Part shown: positions 23,097 through 36,100 of the stretch, in pieces
Layout of the letters: every line of letters starts with the position of its first letter
Numbering within the stretch: the first letter of the stretch is position 1
Origin: a virus
Length of the DNA stretch: 64,000 nucleotides
IMG/VR virus record: IMGVR_UViG_3300023196_003068
Coordinates: 1 to 64,000 of that record
Strand: one strand, 5' to 3'
Program-made: the position numbers and the translations under genes
The notes under the pieces: generated by a model
What the model was told of the DNA's origin: nothing
The model's input: only the letters and a program-made list of their open reading frames with translations
Database searches by the model: none

Positions 23097-26000
23097 TATG
23101 GGAAGGCTTGTTCGCTTTCAATTCCATCTGCTGGAGATATTAAATTTCCATTATAACCAAGCAGCTTACTAAGAATAGCATGCGTCCATTTCGTCTCCTC
23201 AGATTGCTGAAAGGTATAGGGACCGGCATTTTGTTTAATCTCGGTATCCTTACCTTCAGCCATCTCTTTCATAAGTTGAATAATCAACATTATATCTTTA
23301 TAAGCCCCCTCTTGTGCTGCATTTTTCATCATTAACATATCGCCCATCAGCATAAACCCACGAAAAGGATTAAATGTTTTATTTTCTCTTTCCACCCTTA
23401 GACTCAATCTTAAAAATTGAAGTTTCCAATAATCTGTCCAGTCCATATCTGCCCAGGGATGAGCATCTGCTCTACGAGCATCTGCTATCCAGGGAAGATT
23501 TGGCAAAGATGTTGTATTTTTTAAATCCATTATCATACCATCTCTATCTTGTCCTTCCACTAATTCACCATCTAAATTATAATAATTATAAGTAAAAGCT
23601 CTATCGTCATCATCATCATTAAACCTTAACCATAAATGAAACTGATCAATAAGCATATTTACAATACTTGCCATTACAACCTGCATAACAGCAGTTTTAC
23701 GCCCTTGATTTCTCCAAATAGAAGTCAAACGAGAACCTGTAACATTTCCTTGAGATATATCTTTAAGACCAAAAAGCAAATCCCTACCGGCTAAAGCCGC
23801 CTCAATAAATTGACCATATTCTGCTGTTTGAGTATACCAATCAAATCTTCTCTGAAACCTATCCCTCTTACTTGTTTGTTGAGATCTAGTTCTAACTTGA
23901 TAACGATCTAGAGTCATACCCGGAAGAAATCGCATTACAGCAAACGCTGCTTTACCCGTTAAAGTTCTATTAACAAACTCAGATTCAGCAGACAGACCAG
24001 CAATACCTGTTGTTTTCTTAAGATAACCTTTATGATGTTTAATAATCTGCTGTATTTTTTTACCTAATACAACACGCCCTTCTTTATCATAGGTAATAGA
24101 ATATTCTTCTGGAACTCCAGCCTTTGTTTGTATCACACCATCAACAAGTTCTATAGCATTATCTAGCGTAGTAAACCTATCAGAGCCCTCCATCTTAAAA
24201 CGATATTTCTTATTATCAAGAAGAGCATACATAGCAGTATAGTTTGCTTCATTCTGTAGATAAGCCCTTATGCCAAATCCTACACGAAGCGTTACCACAT
24301 CTATGACAGATGTACGAGATCCACGCTCTCCAACACTTTGAGCAAGTCTATCAGGACTTGCATCCATAATATCTAAAAATTGCAAGGTAATAGGTTTTGC
24401 AGAAGCTTTATATTGTTGATAAGTAACTACACCAATAGCCCTCTTAGCCTTTAACTTTCCAACTAAAAGATTTTTAGCATTAAAATGACGAGTATCTGTA
24501 ATTTTATAAAGAAATTGAATATTAGCACTCAAATAGTTTGTTACATCAGACATCCAATTAAACATAAACCACTTCCTACTTGAGAGTTTCATGAATTTAC
24601 TAAGAATAACAGCTCTAGCTTTTCTAGATGAATCTTTCTCCCATCGAGATGACAATCTAAGACCTGAAAAATATTGTTCCAAAATATTTCCTACAGCAAA
24701 TGCCCTGTTAGATATTGTATTATCTCTACTCATTTGTTGTAATGTTTTCGTTCTATTCTTAATTCTAGCAACAGTTGGATCTTGAATTTGATCCTTTACT
24801 ATCTGATTAAGAGATTGTGCCAATGAATTTATCTCACCAAGAGATTTAAAAATCTCTACCGAATGTTGATACTTACCTATACTACTAATGATATCAGTAC
24901 TAACTTCATTGACATCAATATCATACATACCGGTAATTGGTCTTGTTAAGGTCTGCATTTGTGCATTGGGAACTTTCAATCCTTGAGCCAAATGATTATA
25001 ACCATACTCAACATCATCCCTTTGAATTCTCCAAATATTTCGAATAGACTCAATTAGTCTATTTGTACCAATGCCCCTTAAAATTTTGCTAGACGTGGAA
25101 TCACCCTTAGCATATCTATTATAAACAGCACCAATACCAATACCCTCTACAAATTTCTTACGAGTTCTAGGGAAATGCAATCCTAATTTTTGAGAATTAG
25201 AAAGATTTGCTTGATTATCCAGATGATGGTTCTTTACATACTGTAATAAATCCCATTTAACACGATTCTTTTCAAACAAATCAAAATACTCCTGATTTAT
25301 GAATCTATCATCCTTTGCTCCATTCTCTACAGTTTTAGGCAACCACTCCCCTTTATTATTTATAGTCGCCACAACAAGTTTACCGTTATCATCTACATAA
25401 TCTCGTTCTATTTTTTTAGTAAGAAACTCATCTTTTACTTTTCGGACTTGATAATTTGAATTAGGAACCCTAGGTACACCATCAAATTCTAATAACCCAG
25501 TAACATTTCCGTCTGAATCCTTTAAAGGGAAGGCTTTGTAAAAATTATCATCAGTTGGACGTGTATATTGCCAAATAGAAGTTTTCATATAAATAATGGT
25601 TGGCTTTCCCTTATCTATAGTACGCTCTGCTTCGTAATGGTTATCGTCAAACCATTGTTTAAACATACTATTTTCTTCTCTAATTATATCAAGCGTACCT
25701 CTAAAACCATCATCTGATAATATAGACTCAAATATATCATCACTTACAATATCTCCACTCTCCCTATCGATATTATATCTCTGATACACCTCATTATCAA
25801 ACATCTTTTTAGTTTTATCATTGGAATCTATGATTTCTAAAAACCTATCTCTATAGAATCCAGTAGAAAAACTTCTTGCCAGTCTACCTAACAAGGTATC
25901 AATTTCTTGAAGTCGAGCGGCAGACGCTTCACTAATGCCAAGAGATGTTAATCCTTTAGCTAACTGCCTAACAAAGTATTTATGCGCTAAAGCATCCTCA

Positions 26001-28993
26001 TTATTTTTATGTTTCCCATGCTTATCATAATAAGAACTAAGATATGCTAACTCGCTGAGTTGATTTTTTGTTAAGCCTAACTTTGTATATAGCTCACCCC
26101 TTGCTTCTTCAATTTTTTCATGAAGATTTCTAATCTTTATTTGAACATCCCTAGTAAGAGTATTACCATTAGAATGGCCCATCGACGTTCTTGCAGGTTT
26201 AGATAACTCATATATCTCCTCATACAAGGGAGTAAGATCGGTTATCTCTATATTCTTTTGTGTAAGCGGTTCAAGAATTTCTGAGCGTTCATCAAGTAGT
26301 TGCTTACGTTCATCATACCATTTATCATCAACCTGTACTATAGTATTATGCTCAATCCACGTATCTATTGCATTTTGAAAAGCCTCTGTTCCTGGAGAAA
26401 GCTTAGGATTTTTTTCAAGAGATGCAATCATATTATCATAAGCATCTTGAAACTTTTCATCATTTGTTGTAGATTCATAAAATGGACGTTGTTTTTCACG
26501 AAACTCACGCAGCCTCTCTGCTATAGCAAGGGCTTCTCCTGTTTTTTTATTTCCTAACTCATCCGTTAAGCTAAATAAATACTCATACTCCCTCCATTTT
26601 TCCTGAAGAGCTTCAGCATTTTCGACATTTATATGGGCATCAAGAGCAACATCGGCTAACTCATCAGCTTCTTCATAAAACTTATCCAAAGCCATACGTG
26701 CTTTTATACCAATATCATCTCTAAATAGTTTCCTAACCTCATATACTTCAGAAACATTAGTTTGGTTCATGAAGTCTGTCTTAAAATCTTCAAGCTTTCC
26801 TCTGGCAATGATATATTCTCTGTGGTTTTTTACCTTCGGATTTCTCCTATATTCTTCCTTAGCGTTGTTAACTTCTTGTTTCAACAACTTTTCTGTATAA
26901 TGATGGCTATCTTGACTCTTTTTGCCATTAAAAGCATTTTGAAATTCCCAAACTTCAAAATTTTCTACCTCTCCTTTATCATTCTCTCTTCCATAATCTG
27001 TAACTTGACCTAACGCTCTTCCTAAATTCCCCTGGCCTACCCATCGTTTAAAATTCCAACCAGTAGCTCTGAAGTGTTCTTTCAAACCATCAAGAAACTC
27101 CGCTTCATTCTTATTGATATTAGCATTGGCCTCATTTAACTTATTCTCTAGAAATGAGAAAAAACTACCCACTATTTTATCCTGAGAATTATTATACCCT
27201 TCATAATATACATTAACCCAGCTAGGATCTAAGGCCCCTTCCACGAGTATTCTTTTAAAATCCTCTATGTTAGGCTTAAACGCCTCCAGGGCCATGTTAG
27301 AAAGTTCTATAAGCTCATTCTCTTCGGGTGTGGATAATTTCTCATCAACTTTTGATAACCTATTTTGTTTACGCTCAAGTACATCTTTACGATTAAGCTC
27401 ATCAACAGTTAAGCCATAATATTCTTTATGCATCTGATTGTATTCAGCGTAATTAGACTCCTTTAACCTTTCTAATTCATCTAAATACATCTTATCGGCA
27501 TTTCCCTGAGCTTCAATCATTTGAGAATAAAGTACATCAGCCACACCATCAATACGCATAACATCAACCTTCTTCTTAAGAGCATAAATCTTACTCTTTA
27601 AGTCAGATAAAAATTCACGTAAGCTACCTTTACCTTCAGGTAAAATCCCTTTTGTTTCTTCAGCAATTAAGTTATCGATATAGTTATACCACTGGTCTAC
27701 ATACTGAGCAATCCCAAACATTGTATCAATACTAGCAGGATCTATAAGTTTTGTTTTAGGAAGAGAATCTATCTTAGCACCAAAAGCATCCATTACAGTA
27801 TCCACTTCTGTTATTGTATTAACAAACATTTGGATTCGCTTTGAAACAATAGAAGCCGCATCTCCATTATTAAGTGCTGCAACATACTCGTCGGTAAGCC
27901 TATCCATCCTTGGTATTGCTTTACGGTCATTAGTATCTGAAGCAAATTTCTCAGCAGCTTGCCTCATTTTTTGTAGAATACCGGTATTATCTTCAGTAAC
28001 AAGACCTTCTGCAAATCTCTCATAAATAGTCCCCTCCCTCATGTTGGCAACCTGAGATTTAATAACAGTATTAAGATCATCCATAATATCTTGAGCCTTT
28101 GAACGAGACTCTTTATTCTGGGCATCCATCATCTTAGTAAACTCCTTTTGAAGCATGATAACATCATCCTTCTTTAAAAGCTCTACATTTAACTTAAAAT
28201 TCTCACCCTGATTAAGCATATCAACAAAATCATGTAATGATGTATCCCCGGATAGCTTTGCTACATTAACAGACCTACCAAATTTCTTACGTAAAAATTG
28301 TCTGATATTGTATATTAATTTATCAAACCAGCTCTTACTTTTAGTTAAAGACTTATCGTTTATATGAGTTAATGCTCTAACAATAGCCTCTTCCATAAAA
28401 AGATTATGATCCTCAACCTTCCCATAGTAAGAATCCTTCTTAAGTTCTTCAACAATAATATTCCCAAAATCTTCTTTAAGGAGATCGGTATATAATTTTT
28501 GCATCAGCTTTGGATTGCTTTTAGAGAGAGCCTTTATTATAGGATGGGAAAATTCATGGAAAATAGTTTCCGGAGTAAACTCCCCTTCAGTAAAATAAAC
28601 GGTTCCTGCTTGATAAAATCCTTTAACATCTATAGAACTATTTCTTAAATCCTTAGACTCTTTTGCAGATACAATTCTATAATCAATCCCTAATTGATTT
28701 GAAAAAGCCTCCATTGCGGACATACTCTCCTTAGTATTCCTTTGAATAATTATCTTTTCAAGATCCCTAATAATGTCCTCCTCTGTTACTTTAGGAACAT
28801 CTTGAGCAGTATCCAGGATTTTTGGAATATCTACATCCATAAATCGATCATTGATTTTTTTCAACACAACGCTTGGTGGACGAACCACTCCGTCTTGTTC
28901 AAAATAATCACGTTCAGCCTCCCTTTCTCCTACAACAGAAGACAGCTTTTTAAATCTATCCTGGTCTACTTTATTTATAATGCAAATTCCCAT
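23093..28993 (-). CDS. Giant virion protein with zincin-like motif (1,966 aa)
   Basis: The last gene of the minus-strand late operon. HEFSHP at residues 146-151 is a zinc-metallopeptidase-like HExxH motif, in a region reading AGTVYFTEG then ETIFHEFSH. The middle is charged and partly coiled-coil. The last 600 residues are richer in aromatic and Arg residues and end in an acidic NDDDDDR block near the C-terminus. The size and place match the giant proteins grouped with the virion RNA polymerase in crAss-like phages. It is probably packaged and ejected with the polymerase; a structural partner role is inference. Confidence 0.65.
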   Translation of the reverse strand: MGICIINKVDQDRFKKLSSVVGEREAERDYFEQDGVVRPPSVVLKKINDRFMDVDIPKILDTAQDVPKVTEEDIIRDLEKIIIQRNTKESMSAMEAFSNQLGIDYRIVSAKESKDLRNSSIDVKGFYQAGTVYFTEGEFTPETIFHEFSHPIIKALSKSNPKLMQKLYTDLLKEDFGNIIVEELKKDSYYGKVEDHNLFMEEAIVRALTHINDKSLTKSKSWFDKLIYNIRQFLRKKFGRSVNVAKLSGDTSLHDFVDMLNQGENFKLNVELLKKDDVIMLQKEFTKMMDAQNKESRSKAQDIMDDLNTVIKSQVANMREGTIYERFAEGLVTEDNTGILQKMRQAAEKFASDTNDRKAIPRMDRLTDEYVAALNNGDAASIVSKRIQMFVNTITEVDTVMDAFGAKIDSLPKTKLIDPASIDTMFGIAQYVDQWYNYIDNLIAEETKGILPEGKGSLREFLSDLKSKIYALKKKVDVMRIDGVADVLYSQMIEAQGNADKMYLDELERLKESNYAEYNQMHKEYYGLTVDELNRKDVLERKQNRLSKVDEKLSTPEENELIELSNMALEAFKPNIEDFKRILVEGALDPSWVNVYYEGYNNSQDKIVGSFFSFLENKLNEANANINKNEAEFLDGLKEHFRATGWNFKRWVGQGNLGRALGQVTDYGRENDKGEVENFEVWEFQNAFNGKKSQDSHHYTEKLLKQEVNNAKEEYRRNPKVKNHREYIIARGKLEDFKTDFMNQTNVSEVYEVRKLFRDDIGIKARMALDKFYEEADELADVALDAHINVENAEALQEKWREYEYLFSLTDELGNKKTGEALAIAERLREFREKQRPFYESTTNDEKFQDAYDNMIASLEKNPKLSPGTEAFQNAIDTWIEHNTIVQVDDKWYDERKQLLDERSEILEPLTQKNIEITDLTPLYEEIYELSKPARTSMGHSNGNTLTRDVQIKIRNLHEKIEEARGELYTKLGLTKNQLSELAYLSSYYDKHGKHKNNEDALAHKYFVRQLAKGLTSLGISEASAARLQEIDTLLGRLARSFSTGFYRDRFLEIIDSNDKTKKMFDNEVYQRYNIDRESGDIVSDDIFESILSDDGFRGTLDIIREENSMFKQWFDDNHYEAERTIDKGKPTIIYMKTSIWQYTRPTDDNFYKAFPLKDSDGNVTGLLEFDGVPRVPNSNYQVRKVKDEFLTKKIERDYVDDNGKLVVATINNKGEWLPKTVENGAKDDRFINQEYFDLFEKNRVKWDLLQYVKNHHLDNQANLSNSQKLGLHFPRTRKKFVEGIGIGAVYNRYAKGDSTSSKILRGIGTNRLIESIRNIWRIQRDDVEYGYNHLAQGLKVPNAQMQTLTRPITGMYDIDVNEVSTDIISSIGKYQHSVEIFKSLGEINSLAQSLNQIVKDQIQDPTVARIKNRTKTLQQMSRDNTISNRAFAVGNILEQYFSGLRLSSRWEKDSSRKARAVILSKFMKLSSRKWFMFNWMSDVTNYLSANIQFLYKITDTRHFNAKNLLVGKLKAKRAIGVVTYQQYKASAKPITLQFLDIMDASPDRLAQSVGERGSRTSVIDVVTLRVGFGIRAYLQNEANYTAMYALLDNKKYRFKMEGSDRFTTLDNAIELVDGVIQTKAGVPEEYSITYDKEGRVVLGKKIQQIIKHHKGYLKKTTGIAGLSAESEFVNRTLTGKAAFAVMRFLPGMTLDRYQVRTRSQQTSKRDRFQRRFDWYTQTAEYGQFIEAALAGRDLLFGLKDISQGNVTGSRLTSIWRNQGRKTAVMQVVMASIVNMLIDQFHLWLRFNDDDDDRAFTYNYYNLDGELVEGQDRDGMIMDLKNTTSLPNLPWIADARRADAHPWADMDWTDYWKLQFLRLSLRVERENKTFNPFRGFMLMGDMLMMKNAAQEGAYKDIMLIIQLMKEMAEGKDTEIKQNAGPYTFQQSEETKWTHAILSKLLGYNGNLISPADGIESEQAFPY

Positions 28994-28994
28994 A

Positions 28995-30101
28995 CTAACA
29001 ATCTTTTCTTTTGCGTTTAATTCTACTTAAATCCTTGTCATTAATGTCCTGGCTTAAATCTTTTGATGGATCGTGTGGCCACTCTGTAGCTGTGTCTTGC
29101 TTTTCTGCGGTTGATTTATAGTTGTCTGGATTAGAGATATCATTCTTAGCAAAAGCCTCTTTTTCGAATTTTCTCACACCATCCACTATTAAACGTTGAG
29201 CTTCTGATACTAAATTACTCCCCTCAATTGTTTTGAGTAACTCATCAAGCCTCCCTCTGATACCTCTTACATTCTCTATACGGTCTGAGACTGTCTTGTC
29301 TTCTTCCTTTAGTGCTGCGTATTCTTTTTCTTGTTTTGAGAGTTCTCGACTGGTAGACTTTTTGTGTTGGTCTTTTTGGATGCCGCTCATATCTCTAACA
29401 CGCTCAATGTTTTCTATTAAATAGTCTATTGTGTTGTTATGAACTTCATCAATAGGACTGCGCAACTTATTTAACTCCTCTATCAATGTCCCATTACGAA
29501 TGCTTATCGAATTAACAATAATATCAAAATCAAGAAGCTTCCTATATAGCTTAACATCTGGTCTGTGGGGTTTTTCTTCTGCTTTTTGAGATTCTCCACT
29601 CCTAACTATAGCTCTAGAAGGGTGAACACTCTGCTCAATCTCCCATTCATTCTTATAGTAGTCAGCATCAGATTGATAATCTCGTTTTTCTTGATCCAGC
29701 AATGCGGTATCGCCTTTAAAAAAAGCAATGTCTCTTTTGAAATCATCAAACTCATCATTTACTTCTTCAAGATCCTTATCGCCATACTTAACCCTCCAGG
29801 CTTGCACTAGGATATTCGGAGTAGAAATAGTAACCTCAATTGAATCAACCAATGTATTATTAATGGAAGTCCATCCTTGAGCAAACTTCGGCCCATACAT
29901 GGCTCCCATTTTTTTAGAAACCCTTTCTGCATTCTTATTAGCAATATGCCATAATTTAGATTTATCAAACTTATGACTAACCGGCATCAATATTACACCA
30001 GGCTTAATTTCACGAAAGGATGTAGACTTCCCCTTAAATGCCTGAATTGCATTATATGTACTTTGTTCTACTCTCTCGTCTAAACTACAATCGTTAGCCA
30101 T
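28995..30101 (-). CDS. Coiled-coil protein between the giant late genes
   Basis: A 368-aa charged protein between the RNA polymerase protein and the 1,966-aa protein. The first 130 residues are mixed; the rest is rich in Glu, Lys, Asp and Arg with long helices likely to form coiled coils, and the tail is basic (SRIKRKRKDC). It starts MANDCSLDE, with a cysteine at position 5. No family is recognised. Its position suggests it is packaged with, or scaffolds, the giant proteins. Confidence 0.6.
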   Translation of the reverse strand: MANDCSLDERVEQSTYNAIQAFKGKSTSFREIKPGVILMPVSHKFDKSKLWHIANKNAERVSKKMGAMYGPKFAQGWTSINNTLVDSIEVTISTPNILVQAWRVKYGDKDLEEVNDEFDDFKRDIAFFKGDTALLDQEKRDYQSDADYYKNEWEIEQSVHPSRAIVRSGESQKAEEKPHRPDVKLYRKLLDFDIIVNSISIRNGTLIEELNKLRSPIDEVHNNTIDYLIENIERVRDMSGIQKDQHKKSTSRELSKQEKEYAALKEEDKTVSDRIENVRGIRGRLDELLKTIEGSNLVSEAQRLIVDGVRKFEKEAFAKNDISNPDNYKSTAEKQDTATEWPHDPSKDLSQDINDKDLSRIKRKRKDC

Positions 30102-30104
30102 AAT

Positions 30105-33100
30105 TTAACATATTTCATCTGGTAAACTGTCTATATCTTCTTGAGTAAGAGCCGTTCCCTTATCTTTTTGTTGATCTGTTATATCTATTGTTCTCGAAGG
30201 TGCCTTTGGCATTCCTTCAGTTATATCAGATGCTCTCCTAAAAGTAAGAGTTATTGTGTAATCTTTAACCACCCTTCCGTCAGGAAGAGTAATAGGAGGC
30301 AAATTATTTCCTTTTGTCGGTGCCATAGGTGTATCATGAGCCATTTCAAATCTTCCTTTTCCATCCATTCCAAAAGTATAAATAGTTCCCGATTTTGTGG
30401 GAATTTCAGTTTTTCTACCCGTCTCAGCCCAAGAAGCCAGGCCAGTAGGATTGCCATTTTTATCTATATCCTCATAAATATTAATAGCATTCCCTACACC
30501 AATGGTATATACAACCACCCCATAGTTTCTTGCAGTTTCACTTTCTGTAGTATCTCTATGTGTAGAAATCTTATCACCAGGTAAATAAATATTACCAATA
30601 ACAGCATCATAATTGGACATATCGATTCCTAAAACTTGCTCCACTTCATCAATTATAGGTTGTAATACAGACAAACCAGGTAATGGATTTCCCTTTTGAT
30701 CTAAACCATGATACGCATATTTGAATCCTGTGGATTTAGTAATACCCTTTCTTTTCATTTCTGCAACCTCAGCATCTCTTGATCTTTTATCATATGAATT
30801 AATTTCCAACTTAGGATCAGCATCCAATTCAATACGTGTCCATCTTAATCCAAACTGAAACATTAGATTGGCTCTCGCACCTATATTCTCTTTAGTTGCT
30901 TGAGCTAGAATTTGAGGCTGAATAAGCTTAATAAATTCCTTCTCCTTTTCTATGGAAGGGTTTGTCTCTGCAACATTCACCCCATAGGCATCAGATATAA
31001 CTCTTACTGGGGTCTTAGGTAGCTTTTTCTTGTATAGATCAAGAATATCCTTCCTATTTCCATCAGTAGCTCCCCACTTCATTTTTTTATTAGATGTAAG
31101 AGAGATAATATTTTCCTTTGGAGTTACTAAATATTTAGCACCTTTATAAGCAACCTGAATAGCTTTAGAATTTAATGGAGTTAAATTTTTCTCGCTAAAA
31201 GATTTTTTAGCCTTAGCACCTTCTTCTTTTAAATTAAGAACTTGCCATGTTCCATTAGTATTTTTCTTAACAGCAATGTACGTAATTCCTTTGGAGTCTT
31301 TAACATACCTACCAACTTCTACAGACAGTTTGTCTTCACTAGTTGTAAGCTTACCTTTAAATGTTGCTTTATATACATCCCTAATAGCTTCTTCTGCATT
31401 AGCAGACATGCCTCTACTACCAATAGCTGCAAAATTATTAGTCAAAATAGGTGTATCAATTGACACAAATTTAGAACCATCCCAAGTATACCATCCTTGT
31501 GGTAAATGTGAATCGGCTTTTTTATTAGGATCATTATACACATATACAGGTTTTCCAGCTTGTATAGCCATTTCTACAGCATACCCAGTACCGCCTTGAA
31601 CAGACTCAGATTTGCTAATTTTTCTTTGCTTATCTTCTGGTTTATATGCATCTTCACTCCAAGTATCCCCCTTTTTTCCAATCGGAGCAACAGCAAATAC
31701 AGCTTCTGAATTAGCAACTTGTGCCCAATTTCTTATTAATCTTGAATCAGACATAGTTTTATACGCATAACCCCACATTTCTTTAGCGGCACTAGCTACT
31801 TTTGTCTTGCCATCCGTTTCAATTTGTGTATTTGTTATATCTACATTACCATAAGGTGCATTTGTTTTAGAAACTTTACCTAAATAATAATGATTGAATT
31901 TAATAGCACCAAATTCCTTAGCTATATCATCCCATATTTTATCTGCGCCAAGAGCTCCACCTGAATGAGCTGTAAAATCTTTAGGATTATTTGTACCCTC
32001 CGGTCGGTCTGCTACAACTTTATTATAAGCATTTATTAATGTTTTTAGAAAATGATTCCCTTTATCTGAAGTCCACCATGTACCTTCTCCTTTTTGATAA
32101 GCTTGAGCATCATCTTTTTCATCGTAAGTATGAATAGATTTTTCCAAGAATTCAAGACCGCCCCGCTCTATTATTTTATCAACTAAGAAAGGATACTGAC
32201 GTAGCTTAGCCTCTATAAGATTAGTAATAAGTTCAAGATTTCTCGAAGTTGTACCTCCTTTGCCTTCTTCTCTTAAATCAAAATAAGCTTCTTCTACGTC
32301 TAAGTAAGGCCTTCCTAGTGGATTACCAGCATAGTTAAGACCTTTATCTAGCTGTAGATAAGTTCCTATAAGTTTACCCTTAGATTTTGAAGACTTTCCT
32401 CTAGGATTATAATGAGTAGGATTAGTAAGAGCTGCTCCCAATGGATCATTAGAACCACTAAATATATTTACACCCTTAACACTAGTTGATTGGGAAGGTG
32501 CTACATCATTAATAAAATAATCCAATACAGTAGCGTGAGATGGGCCACCAATATTTTTATAATATTCAATTGGTAAACCTCTTAACTTTCCTTTCTTAAA
32601 AGCCTCTAATAAAGCCGTTCTATACTCTTGCTCCATAGTTGTATGCATTGTGCCTTGAAGCCACCCTATAAATTCTTGAGCTCCTCTTCCTGGTTTATTA
32701 GGATCCGCTGATATCGGATTTCCTATAGCGTTATACTGTTGAAATGATTTTAAGAAACCTAATTTCTTATTAACCCTAAATGCAGTAACAACTTTTTTAT
32801 TCCTAGTATTTTTAAAAATCCTTAAATGACCTGTTGTTTCATCCACTCCTTCTACAATCACAACCTTTCCGCGAATAGTCTTACCCCCAAGCTTATTCCA
32901 TACTTCCATGATTTTAGCAGAAAACTTGTCCTTTCCTACAGAAATACTCTTTTGATTTTTAAGTTTTGCAATTTCGGTATTTCGATAAACAGTCCTAACT
33001 TCCATTAAGACCTTCTCTAACATTGTAGAATATGGACTAACACCTATTTCTATAGGCCCATCAGTATTTGCAAGTCGATCAAAGAAGTCAGATTTTTTGT

Positions 33101-36100
33101 CACCATGATTCTTGAATTTATCCTTTACCTTTTGCTTCATATCATTAGCAACCTCAATAATAGATTCATTCGTTATAAGATCATCAGCTGACCTACTGTT
33201 TATCTCTTTTGAAAGAGCCTCATTAAACAAATAATCTAAGCCAAGATAATCCAACTTAACAGGAGCCTTATTAGGATCAAATAAATTATTTACTGAAAGA
33301 TCTTTGTCATTTGTCCACTCCATGTACTTACCAATTGGAGCATATCTAGGAATCGCTACCCAGCCTTTTTCTTTAAGAAAGTCAGACGCTAATTGCTCAA
33401 TTCCAGAATCTTTAAGACCTATATTAAAACGAGCCCCGGCTTTCATGGCTTTTTTAATTTTAGGTAAATAGTGTGTCTTAAACACTGCTTCAATTTCTTT
33501 TTGATACCCCTCTTCCTTAAGATCATGGGCTTCTTTAGCTCTAAACGTATTGTTACCAAACACCCAAACAACATCCTCTGAGCTAAATTTAGTTTTACTA
33601 TGAGCTAATCGCTCCTTATAATCCCCTGCTTCAATTATTCCTATATATTTAGAAGTAGTACTTCTTGGTATGCCCGAAAGCTCAACATCTTTCCCAATAG
33701 CTACTGTAGAAGCATTAGCCATTGCTTCATCTCTAGAAGTATCCTTTGCTCTTGCTCCCTCGATAGTCGCTATAGATATATTATCTGGTGTTTGACCAAG
33801 AGATAGATCAACGAGATATGGAACTGATTTTCTATTGTCTATACCAAATTCAGTAAGTAGCATTTGATCAAGTTCTTCTTGAATAACACCCTCCGGAGCA
33901 TCTATTTTTCTATCTAGAATATATATCTCCTCTCCTTTTAGTTCTTCTATAAAATCCAAATCAAGGCTATTACCTTTAAACCATTGATGATCATAAACCT
34001 GAATTGAATCAGACGGCAACTCATTAAAATTATTTACAATCTGAACATTATTATACGTCAGAGATTTAACAACATGAGTCTCAATTGTAACACCCAAATC
34101 ATCTTTCATGTAATTTATACCCCTACTCATTATCCTTGAAGCATTCTCCTTGCTAAGAAGCCCATCATATATTGCAGTAAATAGGTCTATATACCCTATG
34201 GATTCTAAAGGAGTTCCGCTTGCCTTAGCTTTCTCTGCCGCCTTCAATGCTCGAATTACTCTCTCTGCTTTAATCCCTTCCTCAATAACATTCCAAAGCT
34301 TATATTGGTTGATGATTTTTGTTAACGCATATTTAGCACCAGTATTTAAACCAGTTTGCATTATAGCCATATTCCCAAACTTATTAAAAAAATCAGCAAC
34401 AGCTGGTATTCTATGAGCTTTAAGTGCAATAAGATTTTCACGATAAATTCTAGCCATATCTGCATCCTTAATATCGGAAAGGAATATATTAGTTTTGCGA
34501 AGATCTATGGCATAATCAAAACGCAAATCTTGTATTAAACTAAAATTTTCACGCAACTCAGGATGCTTTTGCATAAGCCTTCTTAATATTGATGCTCTGC
34601 CCATTCTGAAATCAAACATTGCTACAGGATCATCGGACCGATATAATGCTGCTTTATATAAAAGTGCAACTCTAGTAAATGTCCCACTAGAATAACTATT
34701 AAACTGGTATAAATGTTTTTGAACCTCCTCATTGCTCATATCTTTAGTTTCCTCCTCTAATTTTGCAAACTCTATTGAGAACCGAACAAATTGATTTCTA
34801 CCTCCCGGTGGAAACATTTGGGATAAATCTGAAGATATATAATCCGCACCAAAAAGAATAGTACTAACTCTTTGTTGCGCTTCATCCATCCACTTACTTC
34901 CAAAGGTAATTTTTTTATCCACCTCATTAATAACCAAAGGATCTGAACTCCCCTGAACTTCTTCTAATGCATACCCATCATAGCTTTCTGAATTAAATAA
35001 AGAGTTCTGATATAAGAATAGTGTGAAATCATTCTTAAACTTATTTCTAGTGACTTGTGGGATAATGCCTGGCGGGGAGTTTATTTCAAATGACTTCTCG
35101 ATAACAATAGGATTGTTACGTAAAGCAAAATATTTACTAAACAACTCTATTATAAATTGATCATTATCAAAGATACCAACAGGAGAAAATTCTATTTCGT
35201 CAAACCATAGATTAGGAATAGCTGATTGCTTACTTTTAAACTTAGTAGTTCTTGTTATGCGGTTTGTCGCTTCAGAAATACTCCTTATTTTTTGAGTGTC
35301 AAACTTTGTTAAATCTTGAAATGTCTGAAGGTCTAATGCCAAATCTTCAATCTCAAGATAATGAGAAAATATCTTAAACTGTTCAAAAGAAAAAGCTCCT
35401 TTACCATCTACTGCTTTAAGCCCCTCATCCAACAAGTCTTTAATTACACTAAAGTCTAAATTACCATCTAATAATGCACTAACTTTCTTGTATTCAGATG
35501 CCTTCCATTCTCTTTCATCTTTAAAACCATCTCCCTCTTTAAACCAATCAAACATTGCATACCGAGCCTTGCTTAATATTTTTGACCTCTCCACAATAGG
35601 ACTCACTCCAAACTCATCACTAAGATTACTAAAGACACCAGAAAGCTCTGCCTTTATTTTGTTATACTTAACAATCATTGGCATCGAAACAAAGTATGCA
35701 ATATCCTTAATACTCATTCCGGCCATAACCATAAGCAAAAGCTGTGGAGTATTCTCTTTATTTCCTTGAATTTTAAATATCCATGGGTTAGTTGCAACAT
35801 CTACATACCCATTAACTAATTGCCCAAGAACTTGTGATATAGGTAACCCGTCCATATTCTTAGCCATAGCGAGTGATATTGCACCATTCGCCTTATTGTG
35901 CTTAAACTTAATGGTATAATCAGTAAACTCAAATATAACCTTATTGGCAATATCTATTTGAGCCTTTGTAGATTTATCATTTTCTAATACCTCAATAGCC
36001 TTTGCGTGTTCTCGCTTTTCTTTTTCAGTAGCAGTATTAAGTGTTGCTCCAAATCTTGTAAATAAAGCATAATATGTCGTAGCAATAGCGGCTATACCCA

